From positions 8,687,315 through 8,751,314 of the forward strand of contig NC_064239.1 in NCBI RefSeq assembly GCF_023101765.2: 64,000 nucleotides of DNA, in the 5' to 3' direction. A model generated the notes under the pieces. The model saw only the letters and a list, made by a program, of their open reading frames with translations, had not been told where the DNA came from and searched no databases. A program made the position numbers and the translations under genes. The stretch is from Spodoptera frugiperda. Taxonomy: Eukaryota > Arthropoda > Insecta > Lepidoptera > Noctuidae. Shown piece by piece: positions 13,301-23,640 of the stretch (the first letter of the stretch is position 1; every line of letters starts with the position of its first letter).

Positions 13301-15411
13301 GTTATTAGCATGCAATATAGGTAAATTAAGAGTATTTGTCAACGATTTAATTTGTGAGATTATCACCTTTTCGCTATCCCAAATTACTGCATAATAAAAA
13401 AAGTCTTTGTTCTTCGTTAGACGATAAATACCATAAATCAATTTTACTTTCATTATAACTCAACAATTATTTTTTCTAACTTATATAATCATAAACATAT
13501 AAAAATATACTTGGCCTGTTCTGGGAATCGATCCCTTTTCTAAAAGTATATACCTAAGTAAATTTAACTTAATTAAGTTAGCAATATTAAAATAATATAA
13601 TATACAAAAACACTAAATACAAAATTCACGACATCAAAAATATGAAATGTTTATTTACGCACCTCATTTTCCAATGTTTTTAAAACGTCCTCGTGTAGTC
13701 CGAGATTTTCACGCGTAATGTCACCACTGATGACCACAATCTTTTTCAGCTCCTCATTTTTACTTGTTTTTAGTCTATCAAAAACCTAAAACATTAAATA
13801 CTAATGTTTTAAAATGTATAACTTTTTCTGCCACAATAAAATACTTTTAAACTAATGAAATTCTGTAAAAAATGTTTATTTAGGAGCAACTGCCACACTC
13901 GGAGTCATTTATTTACTTAACCCAGTCATTAGCAATTGTTTTCTTTAAAATTGTTACTAAAGAATAGTTTAACTGATCAATAATGTCTCTGAGTGCGGCA
14001 GTAAGTTAATTTTATTGCAGGTTTAAGTGGTTGTTATGTAGATTGTTTGAGTTAAGTAATTGAATTAATTTTTGTTTGTAGGTACTTACTACGAATAATT
14101 ACGATGCATGCGTTAGTAACACAGAACCTTCTACAAGAAAATTAATCACAGTACTTATTATTGACCAGTCCATAATATTTTTGACTGTTTTAGTAATATT
14201 AAATTACGAAGTGAAGGAGTATATTGAAAATCTCGGGATAGAATAATGGTTAGGGTGTTACAAAGAGCAGAAGCTAGAAGCGTGACTTCTTCTAGAAAAT
14301 TATTTAGAGGCTATCTAAATGAATTGAAATTATATAGGTTCTCAATGAATTTTCAAGTATTGGACATTCAAAAGCTATAAGTACTCCAAAATTTTACTTC
14401 GTGCAAAGTCTATAAAGGCAGGTGTACACTCAAGTCTACCGCTAGTCAAAATTAAATTACATAGGAGTTGGTATTTGTAATAACTGTCCAAAATGATGTG
14501 CTCTTTAAAGTTTTAAATTCATATTCAAAAGCTATACTTACTGGCGTGCTAGTTACACGAGCAAGTCGTTCACTCGCCTGTTTCCCATACTTATCACGTA
14601 CTAGGACATAAATTTTGTCAATCCCGCTGCAGCTGTACAGCAACTTTTCTATTAAAGTCTGAAATTATTAAACATGCTGCTTTGAATACTATTTAGAATT
14701 CAACTACGTGCTTTTAGAGCTGATGTTACATATTATTATGACACTAATGATCTCTTCTGTTGCATTTTTTTGGCACTATCTTTTATTATTCAGTTGCTTA
14801 AAATATTGGTTAAATATGCTACTTCAGTGGGGTGAGAATCGTCTGTATTAAGGCTCTTATTATCTTATTTTCTTTTTTGCATACATCCCGTCGTGTCGTC
14901 GATAACTTTCTTAATTGTAACTAGCTGATGCCCACGGTTTAACTCACGTAGTTTACGAAATTTGTAGGTAATAAAAGTAGTACCAACAAAATCCAGTCAA
15001 AATTGATCCGGTCATTTTCAGAGATTAGCCAGAATAAACAAACCGACGAAAATTGTAAAAACAATTTCCATGCATGTGCATATCGTAAAATGTGTATATT
15101 CCCATGCATGTATTAAAGAGTGAATATTTCAATATTACAAACAGACACTCTAATTTAATTTATTAGTCTAGATCTAGATAGTTTTCCCAATATTAGTGCC
15201 AATTTTTAGTATTAAACATTTTTAATTGAAAACATTTATACGTTTTAATTTATAACACACATTAATTTATACTATAACGTTTGGATAAAAATCATTATTA
15301 CTCTAAGATTTTAAATTTTCTTACCTTACCAACAAATCCAGTACCACCAGTTATAAACACAGATTTCCCAGCATAAAACGAAGCCACATTTGAACAATTA
15401 GCCTTAGACAT
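7342..15411 (-). CDS. Fatty acyl-CoA reductase, ten exons, 450 aa
   Basis: This enzyme would reduce fatty acyl-CoA to fatty alcohol with NADPH, most likely at the ER or peroxisomal membrane. Coding exons, in transcript order: 15411-15325, 14658-14542, 13785-13663, 12134-12009, 11073-10926, 10392-10291, 9391-9205, 8686-8580, 8038-7909, 7567-7342. All have AG acceptors and GT donors, the frame closes at every junction, and the total is 1,353 nt including the stop. The start is the ATG at 15411, just before the FYAGKS stretch typical of the family. The Rossmann motif TGGTGFVG is at residues 21-28 and the YxxxK motif (YTFSK) at 207-211. RPSIVMSS and the KVYNCCTG stretch follow. A hydrophobic segment lies at about 345-370, then the C-terminal FAR_C (sterile) domain ending in YLLKSEK. 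At 450 residues it is shorter than the roughly 500-residue insect wax-type enzymes and similar to moth pheromone-gland reductases. That role is inference: no expression evidence is visible. The introns carry several repeats. Confidence 0.93.
8345..8545 (+). repeat. Interspersed repeat family I in reductase intron 8
   Basis: Starts with 'ggtaagcgatgatgccgcct' and continues through 'cgacctattaacttgg' and 'gcacaaggaagc'. A shorter copy with 'acctattcactcgg' lies at 9,460-9,550. It is non-coding in the host gene: it sits between exons 8 and 9 and reads against the gene. Confidence 0.6.
9460..9550 (+). repeat. Interspersed repeat family I, short copy
   Basis: Matches the first part of the copy at 8,345-8,545: 'cctacgatggagcacgtctg' and 'acctattcactcgg'. 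It lies in the 9,392-10,290 region, which is reductase intron 6. Confidence 0.55.
9985..10180 (+). repeat. Interspersed repeat family D (3' end attagtatagatt)
   Basis: Runs from 'gcggtttcacccgctctgct' to 'ataatattagtatagatt'. Related but more diverged copies lie at 57,045-57,170 and near 25,550-25,620. This is a typical moth dispersed sequence. It lies inside reductase intron 6. Confidence 0.6.
10463..10630. repeat. Foldback element in the reductase intron
   Basis: The left arm 'ggctgtctgtctacaggagc' and the right arm ending 'gctcttgtagacaggtagcc' are imperfect inverted complements. A second paired block follows (gagaaacggagaaa against tttctccgtt). The size of about 168 bp and the terminal inverted repeats fit a small MITE. 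It lies in reductase intron 5. No clear target duplication was identified. Confidence 0.65.
14925..15165. repeat. Interspersed repeat (same group as 1-250)
   Basis: 'agctgatgcccacggtttaa', 'aaattgatccggtcat', 'tttcagagattagcc' and 'ttacaaacagacactc' occur in this order, matching 27,120-27,500 and the start of the window. It lies in reductase intron 1 and has no coding content. Confidence 0.55.
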
Positions 15412-15849
15412 TTTGAATTACGAAAGAAAATACTGTTATACTTCTTTGTATAATATACAAGACTGTCACACATGAAATACCACCCAGTTCACAGGTAATA
15501 CTAAAGAAAACTCGTAGAAAAAAGAAATGAATAGAATAGAATAATGTATTTTCAAAAAACAAACGATTGATACGGATGTAAGACAGAGATTGTTATAACT
15601 GACCTAGGGAATACCTATCCATTCATTGCCAACAATGTTTTTTTTTCACTATAGCAAAGTTTAAACTGTTACACGGAAGAAATACACAAATGCATTTATT
15701 CACGAAAACAATTGGAAATATATTGTAAAGAATGAAAGGTCGTCAACTCCGCTCTTTATCATTTAAAGTACTAAACTGATACATTGCGTTGCACATCAAT
15801 TTATAGTTACTGACTGTTGATTTAAGCTTCTTAAATATATATAACTTAA
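15412..15849. other. Reductase 5' flank
   Basis: This region lies upstream of the reductase start on the minus strand and should contain its 5' untranslated region and promoter. It is AT-rich. I do not see a TATA box and start site I can defend. Confidence 0.4.
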
Positions 15850-16290
15850 AACTGACTGACTGACATTGTGATTTATCGACGCACAGTGCAACAACCGCAC
15901 GGATTGGGCTGAAATTTGGCATAAAGGTAGATGTTATGACGTAGGCATCCGCTAAGAAAGGATTTTAATCAATTCTATCCCTAAGGATAAAGAAACTTAA
16001 AATATAACATAATCATAATATAGTTTTGATCCCGGAAATCCCGCGGGATCTGGAAATATTCGGATAAAAACCCGGGACTCTCCATATGTTCAGCCACTAA
16101 ATCGATTTGGGTAATTTTTCAAAGAGATAGTTTAATACTATTTGATTCGGTTCACCCAAGGTATATATTTGTTCACAGTCATAGCTGCAGAATGGTACAA
16201 CTTGAAAAAGACTTATTAAAAAATCCCAAAAACTGCCAGAAAACATTATTCTACGCGAACGAAGTCGCGGCCAAAAGCTAGTCTTACATA
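15850..16290 (+). repeat. Interspersed repeat family K
   Basis: Opens with 'actgactgactgacattgtg' and passes through 'gggctgaaatttggcat' and 'tatgacgtaggcatccgcta'. It ends with 'acgaagtcgcggccaaaagc' followed by 'tagt'. The ending recurs in diverged form at 24,690-24,705 (acaaagtcacgagcaacagc). It is a non-coding dispersed repeat. Confidence 0.65.
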
Positions 16291-16659
16291 AATATTGAAC
16301 CGTAAAAAGCATTGTAATATTTTTCATTGTCAATTTTTAAGTCATGTAAGGGCGAAATAGGAAATCCTTGGTTTTTTTTTTGTTTCATTACACGATCCTA
16401 GGTCTTTAATGAGATGTAAATTACGTCTAAAATGACATGCTGACGTCTGTTACATGCGTTTTGAATTATTATACACTAGAATAAAATCACCAATGATAAT
16501 AATTTACTATAAAATAAATGTACTTGGTATAAAATCTTCGATAAAAATATCTTATTGTGAAATGCACTAAGATTTTAATATGGCAACTTGGGCATTGAAC
16601 TTTTAAAGCCGGCTTTGAACGGACAAATTGCATGCATATTGCGTAGGTATTCCACATTT

Positions 16660-17150
16660 TTTAACCGACTTCAAAAAAAGGAGGAGGAGATTCGACCGTA
16701 TATATGCTTTTTTTATGTTTGTTCGCGGATAACTTTGTCGTTTATGAACCGATTTTGATGATTCTTTTTGTATTTGGTAGGTCTTAAAGAGGTAGTCCCA
16801 TTAAAATTTTATCAAAATTGATTCAGCACTTTTTGAGATAATCAACAAAAACAAATATCGACACAAACATTTACTATTTCTGTTCGCGAATAACTGTGTC
16901 GTTTATGAACTGATTTTGATGATTCTTTTTGTATTTAGTAGGTCTTACATCAAACGTTGTCCCATTTAAATTTTACCGAAATTGATTCAGCACTTTTGGA
17001 GATAACTAACAAAAACTTTTTTTTTATGTATGTTAATCCATGTCTCCGGCAGTTATAGACCGATTTAAGAAATTATTTTTGTGTTGGAAAGAGTACGATG
17101 TCAGTGTGGTCCCATATAATTTTTTAAAGGCTGACCATAAATGTGGAAGA
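16660..17150 (+). repeat. Diverged repeated units with 'ccgacttcaaaaaaagga' start
   Basis: Two clear units and a third weak one follow each other. 'gaaccgattttgatgattct' (about 16,746) recurs as 'gaactgattttgatgattct' (about 16,907). 'aaattgattcagcactttt' appears in both, and 'tatagaccgatttaagaaa' starts the third. No coding content. Confidence 0.6.
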
Positions 17151-17274
17151 TAATCCAGGGAACTCCTCAAAAATGAACAGAATGTCCTCTGCGTTTGAGT
17201 TTAAGTGATGTGTACTAGCTTATCTTTCCCAGTAGCCATAAAATACAGGACAGATAGTAGCATATCTTATAGAA

Positions 17275-18512
17275 TGATGGGTAGCTTGATGCGCAAGGAG
17301 TCGTTGCAAGGATCCGGCAATTGGGACTCGAGGTGGCGCTCCACAAGTCCGAGGCCATGTGCTTTCATGGCCGCGGCAACGCGCCACCTCCGGATGGGTC
17401 CCAAATAACAGCAGGAGGGGTTACCATCGGCGTCGAGACGACGATGCCTAGGCCACGTTCTCGACAGTCGATGGAACTTCGTGGAGCATTTCTGACGTTT
17501 GGCTCCTAAGTTGGAACGGACGGGGGCTGCGCTTAAGCGGCTCCTGCCCAACCTCGGGGGGCCAAATGCCTAATTTAGGTTGTACGCGGGGATCGTGCGG
17601 TCCATGGCCCTCTACGGAGCCCCTGTGTGGGCGCCGAACCTAATGCGGCGGCCAGCTCGGGCGCTGATCACGTCCTAAGGGTCATGGCCATTCTAGTGAT
17701 CCGCGGATTCGCACGATCTCTGGAGAGGCGGCTAATCTCCTTGCCGGACTCCCGCCGTGGGATTTGGAGGCGAAGGTGCTCGCGCTCGTTTTAGTTTGCG
17801 CGCCGACGCGCGTCGGCGCGATCTCATGGCGGAATGGCAGTAGCGACTGTCGCAACCGAGGGCTGGGCTCACTGTCATTGCAGCGGTCCCCTTGAGGAGT
17901 GGCTAAAGAGGCGCCACGGCGTCCTCACCTACCGCCTGACACAGGTGCTTACCGGACATGGGAGTTTCGGTAGGTTCCTGTTTCTGATTGGGCGGGAGGA
18001 AACGCCCGGGTGTCATCATTGCGAAGACCGCCCGGAGGACACGGTGGAACATACGCTTGCGGTCTGCCCTGCGTGGGCTGAGCACCGCCGTGTCCTCAGG
18101 GATGTTCGGCGACGGCGTCCTCTTCCGGCACTGATACAAGCCATGGTGCGGAGCGAGGGGGACTTGCCTTCGAACCTCACGCCCCAGCCGTCGTGAGAAC
18201 ATCGGGGATCGCGCGAATCTCCGGCCAAATTGACGGCGAGTAGGGGTTACTCGCCGCCCGCAGATTCAGACCCATGCGTGCGGCGCGTCGCGTTCCGCGC
18301 GCGTGGTAGAGCCATCAGACCACCACAGATGGGGCCCAGTAGGGCTGATGCCTGATCCAGAGCTGCGGACTACCTAGCGGGTTTACCGGGGCTCTGGTTC
18401 GAAAAGCAGGAGTAGGAACGGGGTGGTTTTTAGTCAGTAAGAGTCACACTCCAGTCTCGCCTCGCACAAGACGAGAGAAGTCAGATATTTTCCCCCTCAA
18501 AAAAAAAAAAAT
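17275..18512 (+). pseudogene. 5'-truncated, decayed R1-like LINE copy
   Basis: This copy corresponds to the last third of ORF2 and the 3' end of the intact element (about 45,180-46,548). It starts close to 'gtcgttgcaaggatccggca'. It includes the C-terminal CCHC zinc segment (CHHCEDRPEDTVEHTLAVC) near 18,010-18,070 and ends in an A-run at about 18,499-18,511. Frame-breaking indels occur throughout, and about 65 bp is missing near 17,790-17,820 relative to the intact copy. The sequence 'aatgatg' precedes the copy at 17,273-17,279 and follows the A-run at 18,510-18,516. That may be a 7-bp target duplication. Confidence 0.9.
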
Positions 18513-18788
18513 GATGTATTCTGAGTTACATGACTGTATTGTGGGTATCTAATCTGTTTGTGTGTTTGACAACTGACTATGTTTTAGCTTATGAATAGGT
18601 TACTGTTAGCTGTCGGCTCAGCAGATCATAGTAAGGGTATCAGGTTATATACATTTGAAAATAATGTAATTATGCGTCAATATGGATCTAAGATATTAAT
18701 ATTATTCATTTAAACGGTTGTCTCATATGAGCACGCGTTTAATAGGTCGACCCATACTCAAATAAGTTATTCACTAAAAACAAGAAAT

Positions 18789-18999
18789 AAAAAACAATTT
18801 TAACAAAAAAAACCGACTCCAGAAATAACAATAATTGTACCTACTTACATTATAATGTGTGTGATGAGTTTAAATAGTTGATCTACGAAGTTGTTGAAAA
18901 ATACGCAATTATTTATTTTACTTTTTAGTGCATATTAATTTGTTTTGGAATATGTATTTTTTGAAGTCGGTTTTTTTTGTTAAAATTGTTTTTTTTTCA
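18789..18999. repeat. Foldback repeat with 'ccgact' arms
   Basis: The left arm contains 'aacaattttaacaaaaaaaa' then 'ccgact'. The right arm contains 'agtcgg' then 'ttttttttgttaaaattgtt'. They are inverted complements of about 30 bp enclosing about 150 bp. This looks like a small non-autonomous element. Its low complexity limits confidence. Confidence 0.55.
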
Positions 19000-19984
19000 A
19001 AGCACATTGAAACAAATTGTTAGCAACAATTTTTCTGGTAGGTATAATTTATATTATAGGATTCCGCAGCACCTACAGTTGCCTAATTATTATAGTATTT
19101 TTCAAATAGTATTGTTAATTTTTTAATTCTAGCTACATATTTTATTGAAAGACTAGTACTGCCATCTATGTCATAATCTGTGAAAGTCAGCGGAGGGTGA
19201 AAGTTCCCAAGTTACACTGAAACGTATGAGTACAGAAAATTTCCGATAGATGATACTCGCATTATAGAGAAATGTTTTTTTTTCTATTTATCCTGTTACT
19301 ACCTACTCAAAAATTACACCTGGGAGTAAAGAAACGGAGTTAGTGCCTCCGTTCTTTTTTTCATTTTAAAGAACCCTTCACAAATTTAAACGATTATTCG
19401 TTTTACTAAAAGATTTTATTTTAAAGGTAATTTACCTTTCATACGGCATACATAAAACCAACTAATAAAACTGTAGAAAAGTTATTCTGTATATCTATAT
19501 TCTATACTTGACTTTTTAGACTAAATTCTGTACATAAAAATAAATAGTAGGGGGTGTTGCTAGAAAGACCCTAAAGCCAAAAATGTGATTAAAAATGTTT
19601 GTCTGTCTGTCTGTATGTTCACGCATCACACAAAAACTACTGGTCCGATTACGATGAGAAAAACGATAATGGTTCCGTTCCGTTTCTTTTCTCCAAAGTT
19701 TAGATTATTTTTCTGTTCTACAACTTATTTATATCATTATTATTTTTATATGAAATACAAAAACCTGCCCACAGGAATCCCAAAACACTGATCATTGTTA
19801 TCAAAGTACCTGAAAAAAAACTAAATAATGTATTTTAAAAGATACGAGTATAAGTACAAATTGATGGAAATTAATAGCGGATTTAAGTACACGCATGTAT
19901 AAATAGTCAAAACATTAATTGGACAATTTGTCAAATACAACCTTGTGAATCTAAATGAGTACTTAACTAGTTTTCATGTAAAGG
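19000..19984. other. Intergenic, no gene recognised
   Basis: AT-rich. A possible diverged dispersed repeat starts near 19,585, with a 'gtctgtctgtctg' microsatellite and 'aaaactactggtccgatta'. No coding evidence. Confidence 0.4.
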
Positions 19985-20041
19985 GTCCCTTTGTCATTGT
20001 GCCCTTCTCATGCACGAGACCGCGGGTTCGAAACCTACCAA

Positions 20042-20275
20042 CAGAAAGAACCCGTGCGAAGGGCGCGCCGCGTTCCGCGCAAGCCTCAAAGAGCCATCAA
20101 ACCACCACAGATGGGGCCTAGTAGTGCTAATGCATGTGGAGCTGCGGACTACCTGGGGCACCAGCTTGAAAAGCTGGTGTAGGAACGGGGTGGTTTTTAG
20201 TCAGTAAGAGACTGGGACTACCTCTCACCTCACCCAAGGCGAGAGAAGTTATGGGATGATTTTCCCCTTTAAAAC
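20042..20275 (+). repeat. R1-like LINE tail nested in the family C SINE
   Basis: Matches the LINE 3' end from 'acccgtgcg' (LINE about 46,317) through 'caccacagatgggg', 'gagctgcggactacc' and 'gatgattttcccc'. Part of the inner 'tagcgggtttaccgg' block is missing. The flanks 'accaacag' (left) and 'accaaag' (right) may be a short target duplication. This copy extends further 5' than the short tail units. Confidence 0.8.
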
Positions 20276-20283
20276 CAAAGCAA

Positions 20284-20496
20284 GTACAGTACTCTCAACG
20301 GATCTTGGCAGGTCTGAACTACGTGCAGAAGGCTGCGCAATAAGTATTTTTTCGAACCAAATGGTGGCATGAGGCGAGGTGCGGGGGCGGCGATCTAGGC
20401 TAGAGATTGACCATTTCTAAATACAATTGACCCTACTTATTGCGCAGCCTTCTGCACGTAGTTCAGACCTGCCAAGATCCGTTGAGAGTACTGTAC
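20284..20496. repeat. Foldback MITE with arms of about 63 bp
   Basis: The left arm starts 'gtacagtactctcaacggat' and the right arm ends 'atccgttgagagtactgtac'. The pairing continues inward to 'ctgcgcaataagta' and looks perfect by eye. Because the host SINE has one 'gtac' at this point, the element proper is best read as 20,288-20,492 with a 4-bp gtac duplication. The spacer of about 85 bp is GC-rich and unrelated to the arms. Confidence 0.88.
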
Positions 20497-20814
20497 CAAT
20501 GTGACTTTTTCCGAGTTATGTTATGTACTTTCTAAGACGACAAACGATGAAGGTAAACATTGTAAGGAAACCAAGGCTTATTATTTCTAATTATAAGTCT
20601 GAAATCGGCAACCCGCATTGAACAAGCGTGGTGATTAATGCTCAAACCTTCTGCGTTCGGGAAGAGGCCTTTGGTCAACAGTGGTGTCTTATAGACTGTT
20701 GAAATGGGGTCCCTACTGTTCATTTAAGTACTAAGTATTTGTTATAATTATCACCACTATCACTAGAGGACTGACCGACAGACTGACGTTATTAATATTA
20801 TTATATTTGCTTTG

Positions 20815-20872
20815 ACGTTCAAGTGCCTTCCTGGTCTATTTGAAATAAATGATTTTGACTTTGACTTTGACC
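20815..20872 (+). repeat. LINE 3'-end fragment with ttgact tail
   Basis: 'tggtctatttgaaataaatg' followed by 'attttgactttgactttgac' is a 3' end ending in a short tandem repeat, as in several moth LINE families. The opposite-strand counterpart is at 33,320-33,350 (tcaaagtcaaagtcaaatc). No coding part is present. Confidence 0.55.
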
Positions 20873-21609
20873 AATAATAGACTTCGTTGAAGCGCTATGA
20901 TTCGCTACGGGTGGGTCGGATCGACCGAGTAATACCACGACCTCATAGAAAACTATGAATCTACAAAAAGAAGTGAGATACCATGAAAAACATTCTGTAA
21001 AAAAACCCAAGTCGAAAAACCTCATCAGTTTTTCTACCGTAAAAAGTTGTGAGATCCATGTAATACCAAGTCGGTTATTTTATTTAGTCCCTACTTAAGG
21101 GACCTACTGTCTTAAGTCATTATGTAAATCGTTATCATATCAATATTACATTTATTTTAAGTTTTAAATAAAATATATTGACTTACTTCTCCTTTTCGAT
21201 CCTTGTTTCCGCCTAAAGCATGCGCTTTAAAATTTGGTAGCAATTTTAGGCAAATTAACGTCATCATAAGGGCTCTCAAACATGGCTCGCTATTATAGCA
21301 TAGGTAAGTCAACTATTTGAGACTTTAGAGTCAGGACGGGAAAAGTCATTGGATGATTGTCTCTAAAAGAAGAAAAAGGGGGCACCCAAACAAATTTTTA
21401 TACGGGGCCCCGCCAAGATACGCTATCACACTGTCTGTGACGTAAAATGTAATAAATACACATTAATGTAAATATTATAGTCTTATTTAAAGTAAGTAAA
21501 TCCAAATAAATACAAAAAATAAATGCCTCATTACTAAATTAACATGAAATTTGTATAATTGTTACGTTTTTAGTTTTAATATTTAAGTTTACCTACGTCA
21601 ATGACTTTT

Positions 21610-21725
21610 TCTTTTGCGTCCGTGCTCTTAGCTGGCTTGAAACTAGTCGAATTATTCGTTAACCAGTTACGTGAGTTACATAATAATTAATCAATATCTC
21701 ACGAAAGTTATAAAAAATATAGTAC
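21610..21725. repeat. Interspersed repeat family H
   Basis: 'gcttgaaactagtcgaatta' through 'atctcacgaaagttata' matches 4,745-4,895 and 39,650-39,790. Confidence 0.55.
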
Positions 21726-21849
21726 GTATCGTTATTACTTTAATGTTTCTCATAATTCACTTTTCATTTAACAGCTCTCATCATCAGTCACTGTCTCAAG
21801 CTGGACAAAGGTCTCTTTCCATACGAAGATGCAATAACTATTTTAGACC

Positions 21850-22090
21850 GTCGCGTTCCGCGCCAAAGAGCCATCAGACCACCACAGATGGGGCTCAATA
21901 GGGTTAATGCCTGATCCGGAGCTGCGGACTACCTAGCAGGTTTACCGGGACTCCGGCTCAAAAAGCAGGAGTAGGAACGGGGTGGTTTTTAGTCAGTAAG
22001 AGTCATTTTGAGGTATCGATTAAGACACTCCCTCTCGCCTCGCCCAAGGCGGGAGAAGTCATCGGATGATTTCTCCCTTTAAAAAAAATG
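21850..22090 (+). repeat. R1-like LINE tail, long form
   Basis: Starts at the LINE 3' end phrase 'gtcgcgttccgcgc' and includes 'caccacagatggggc', 'gagctgcggactacctagca' and the C-rich end, then an A-run. About 20 extra bases (attttgaggtatcgattaag) interrupt the normal 'agtaagagtctgacac' junction near 22,006-22,025. Confidence 0.8.
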
Positions 22091-22669
22091 CCAATTTTAA
22101 TTAGTTAGTGTATAATAAAAGTTTGATAATTTTTCGCCACTGCATAATTTATTTTAACGTCTTGATTGGCCTGAATACCTACTATGATCTCGAAACTAGC
22201 AATAACACTTAGTCTTTATGTAGAAGGTAATTCAGGAACAAAAATCTGAATCCTGAAACACCACATTTTTTTTTCTCTTTTTAGTCAACAATCTAACTGT
22301 AAACTAATTATTACATTTAAAGTACTGTAATTTTAACTTTTCCTTACACCTTCGGAAATATTCTAATGTAATGTATCAACAAAACTCGCCTGATAATTTT
22401 ATAATAGCAATCAGTAGTACTGATAATAGGTAGGTATTAAATGTCAGGCACCTTCTACTCGTCCAAAATGAAGCTTTGATGGAGATACTAAATTGACATG
22501 ATTGGATTAACGACCCCAAGATACCTTGAGAGTTGAAGATATTTTAAGTACACGAAGAAAGAAAGTAATTGACATTTTTAATCTGATACTTACCCAAGGG
22601 AAGGAATGATCTTTGATTGGAACGTCTAGACAATTTCTAATCTTTTCTTCTCTTAGTCTCTAGTTAGTC

Positions 22670-22805
22670 TCGCTAAAACTCGAGAACGGCTGGGCCGATT
22701 TGGCTAATTTTGGTCTTGAATTATTTGTGGAAGTCCAGAGTAGGTCTAAAAGGTGAGAAAAAATTGTTGGAGGCTGTACAAAGTTTGCAGGGCTAGCTAG
22801 TATAT
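22670..22805 (+). repeat. Interspersed repeat (gggccgatttggctaatttt)
   Basis: 'ctcgagaacggctgggccga' through 'aatttgtggaagtcc'-like sequence to 'gggctagctagta' is a typical moth dispersed 3'-end sequence. Only one copy is in the window, so the call leans on general knowledge of moth genomes. Confidence 0.45.
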
Positions 22806-23079
22806 TTATGAATTTAGATTACCTTGTTGACAAAATGGTCGCAAACGTGACTACGTAGCAAGGCAAGGGGTCTTTCTGGTACAATTTGAGACAGCCTTTT
22901 TCACCAACAACCATTACTACTACATCTTTTAACTCAAAAGTTACTTAGCGCTTTTATCTAATCCGTGGGAACACCTAACCCCTTACCTGACAGTGAAATG
23001 TCACACTGAGATATTAATTACCTAATAATTATTGTAATGTTTATGGAATCTTAACCTTATTTGATGCCTTAATTATATT

Positions 23080-23371
23080 GGGAGAGCCATGCTTCGGCAC
23101 GAATGGGCCGGCTTGACCAAAGTGATACTACGGCCTCACAGAAAACCGACGTAAAACCACGCTTGCGTTGTGTTGTATGAATGTGGTTACCGGAGGCCTA
23201 ATTACCACCCTTCCCAATTCCCGATTCCCCAACAACCCTCAAATTCCTAACCCCTAAAAGGCTGGCAACGCACCTTTAATGCCTCTATTGTTTCGAGTAC
23301 CCATAGGCGGTGGCGATTGCTTACCAACAGGTGATCCATCTGGTCATTTACCGGTTTATACCAAAAAAACT
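23080..23371 (+). repeat. Interspersed repeat family B, full-length copy
   Basis: Runs from 'gggagagccatgcttcggca' through 'cgatacc-like' and 'gccggcaacgca-like' blocks to 'caggtgatccatctggtcat'. The same order of blocks is found at 26,383-26,675. On the opposite strand it appears at 3,195-3,425 and 61,360-61,617. No open frame is conserved between copies. Confidence 0.8.
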
Positions 23372-23507
23372 CGCTACAAAAATTACCACTCTATTCAAAA
23401 TTTACTTCGTAGATTGTGATCATATTACAAAGCAAGCTTAAGAATCTAGTTCTTCAAACAAACAATATAGATTGTACAAGCGTCGTGGCCTGAAAACGGA
23501 GACTGAA

Positions 23508-23640
23508 TGCAATCTCTCCATACACACAAATATACATCAAGCTATGGAAAACCAGCATAAGCTGACCTTCAAATGTTCAGAAACTTCATACAAAGAGAAA
23601 CCATGATAACCTGGTTTTGTGCAGTCGCGTGACACGGATG
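23508..23640. repeat. Repeat family M copy
   Basis: 'tacatcaagctatggaaaac' and 'gataacctggttttgtgc' relate to 47,608-47,735 and 52,035-52,175, where 'cacatcaagc' and 'aaaaccagtttatca' blocks occur on one strand or the other. The copies are diverged and the boundaries are uncertain. Confidence 0.45.

Larger units (their letters stand above)
19985..20720 (+). repeat. tRNA-headed SINE (family C) split by two nested insertions
   Basis: The head (19,985-20,041) carries a B-box-like 'ggttcgaaacc' in 'gaccgcgggttcgaaaccta'. The body resumes at 20,497 with 'caatgtgactttttccgagt' and continues through 'tctaattataagtctgaaat' and 'gcgtggtgattaatgctcaa' to about 20,720. A second copy at 47,917-48,153 has head and body joined directly, which shows that the two inserts here are secondary. 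Other body copies lie at 47,000-47,140, 52,320-52,500 and 55,615-55,732. Confidence 0.8.

Noticed and set aside
17834..18196. A 120-codon host gene on the plus strand
   Set aside because: It matches the C-terminal part of ORF2 of the R1-like LINE and belongs to the truncated copy.
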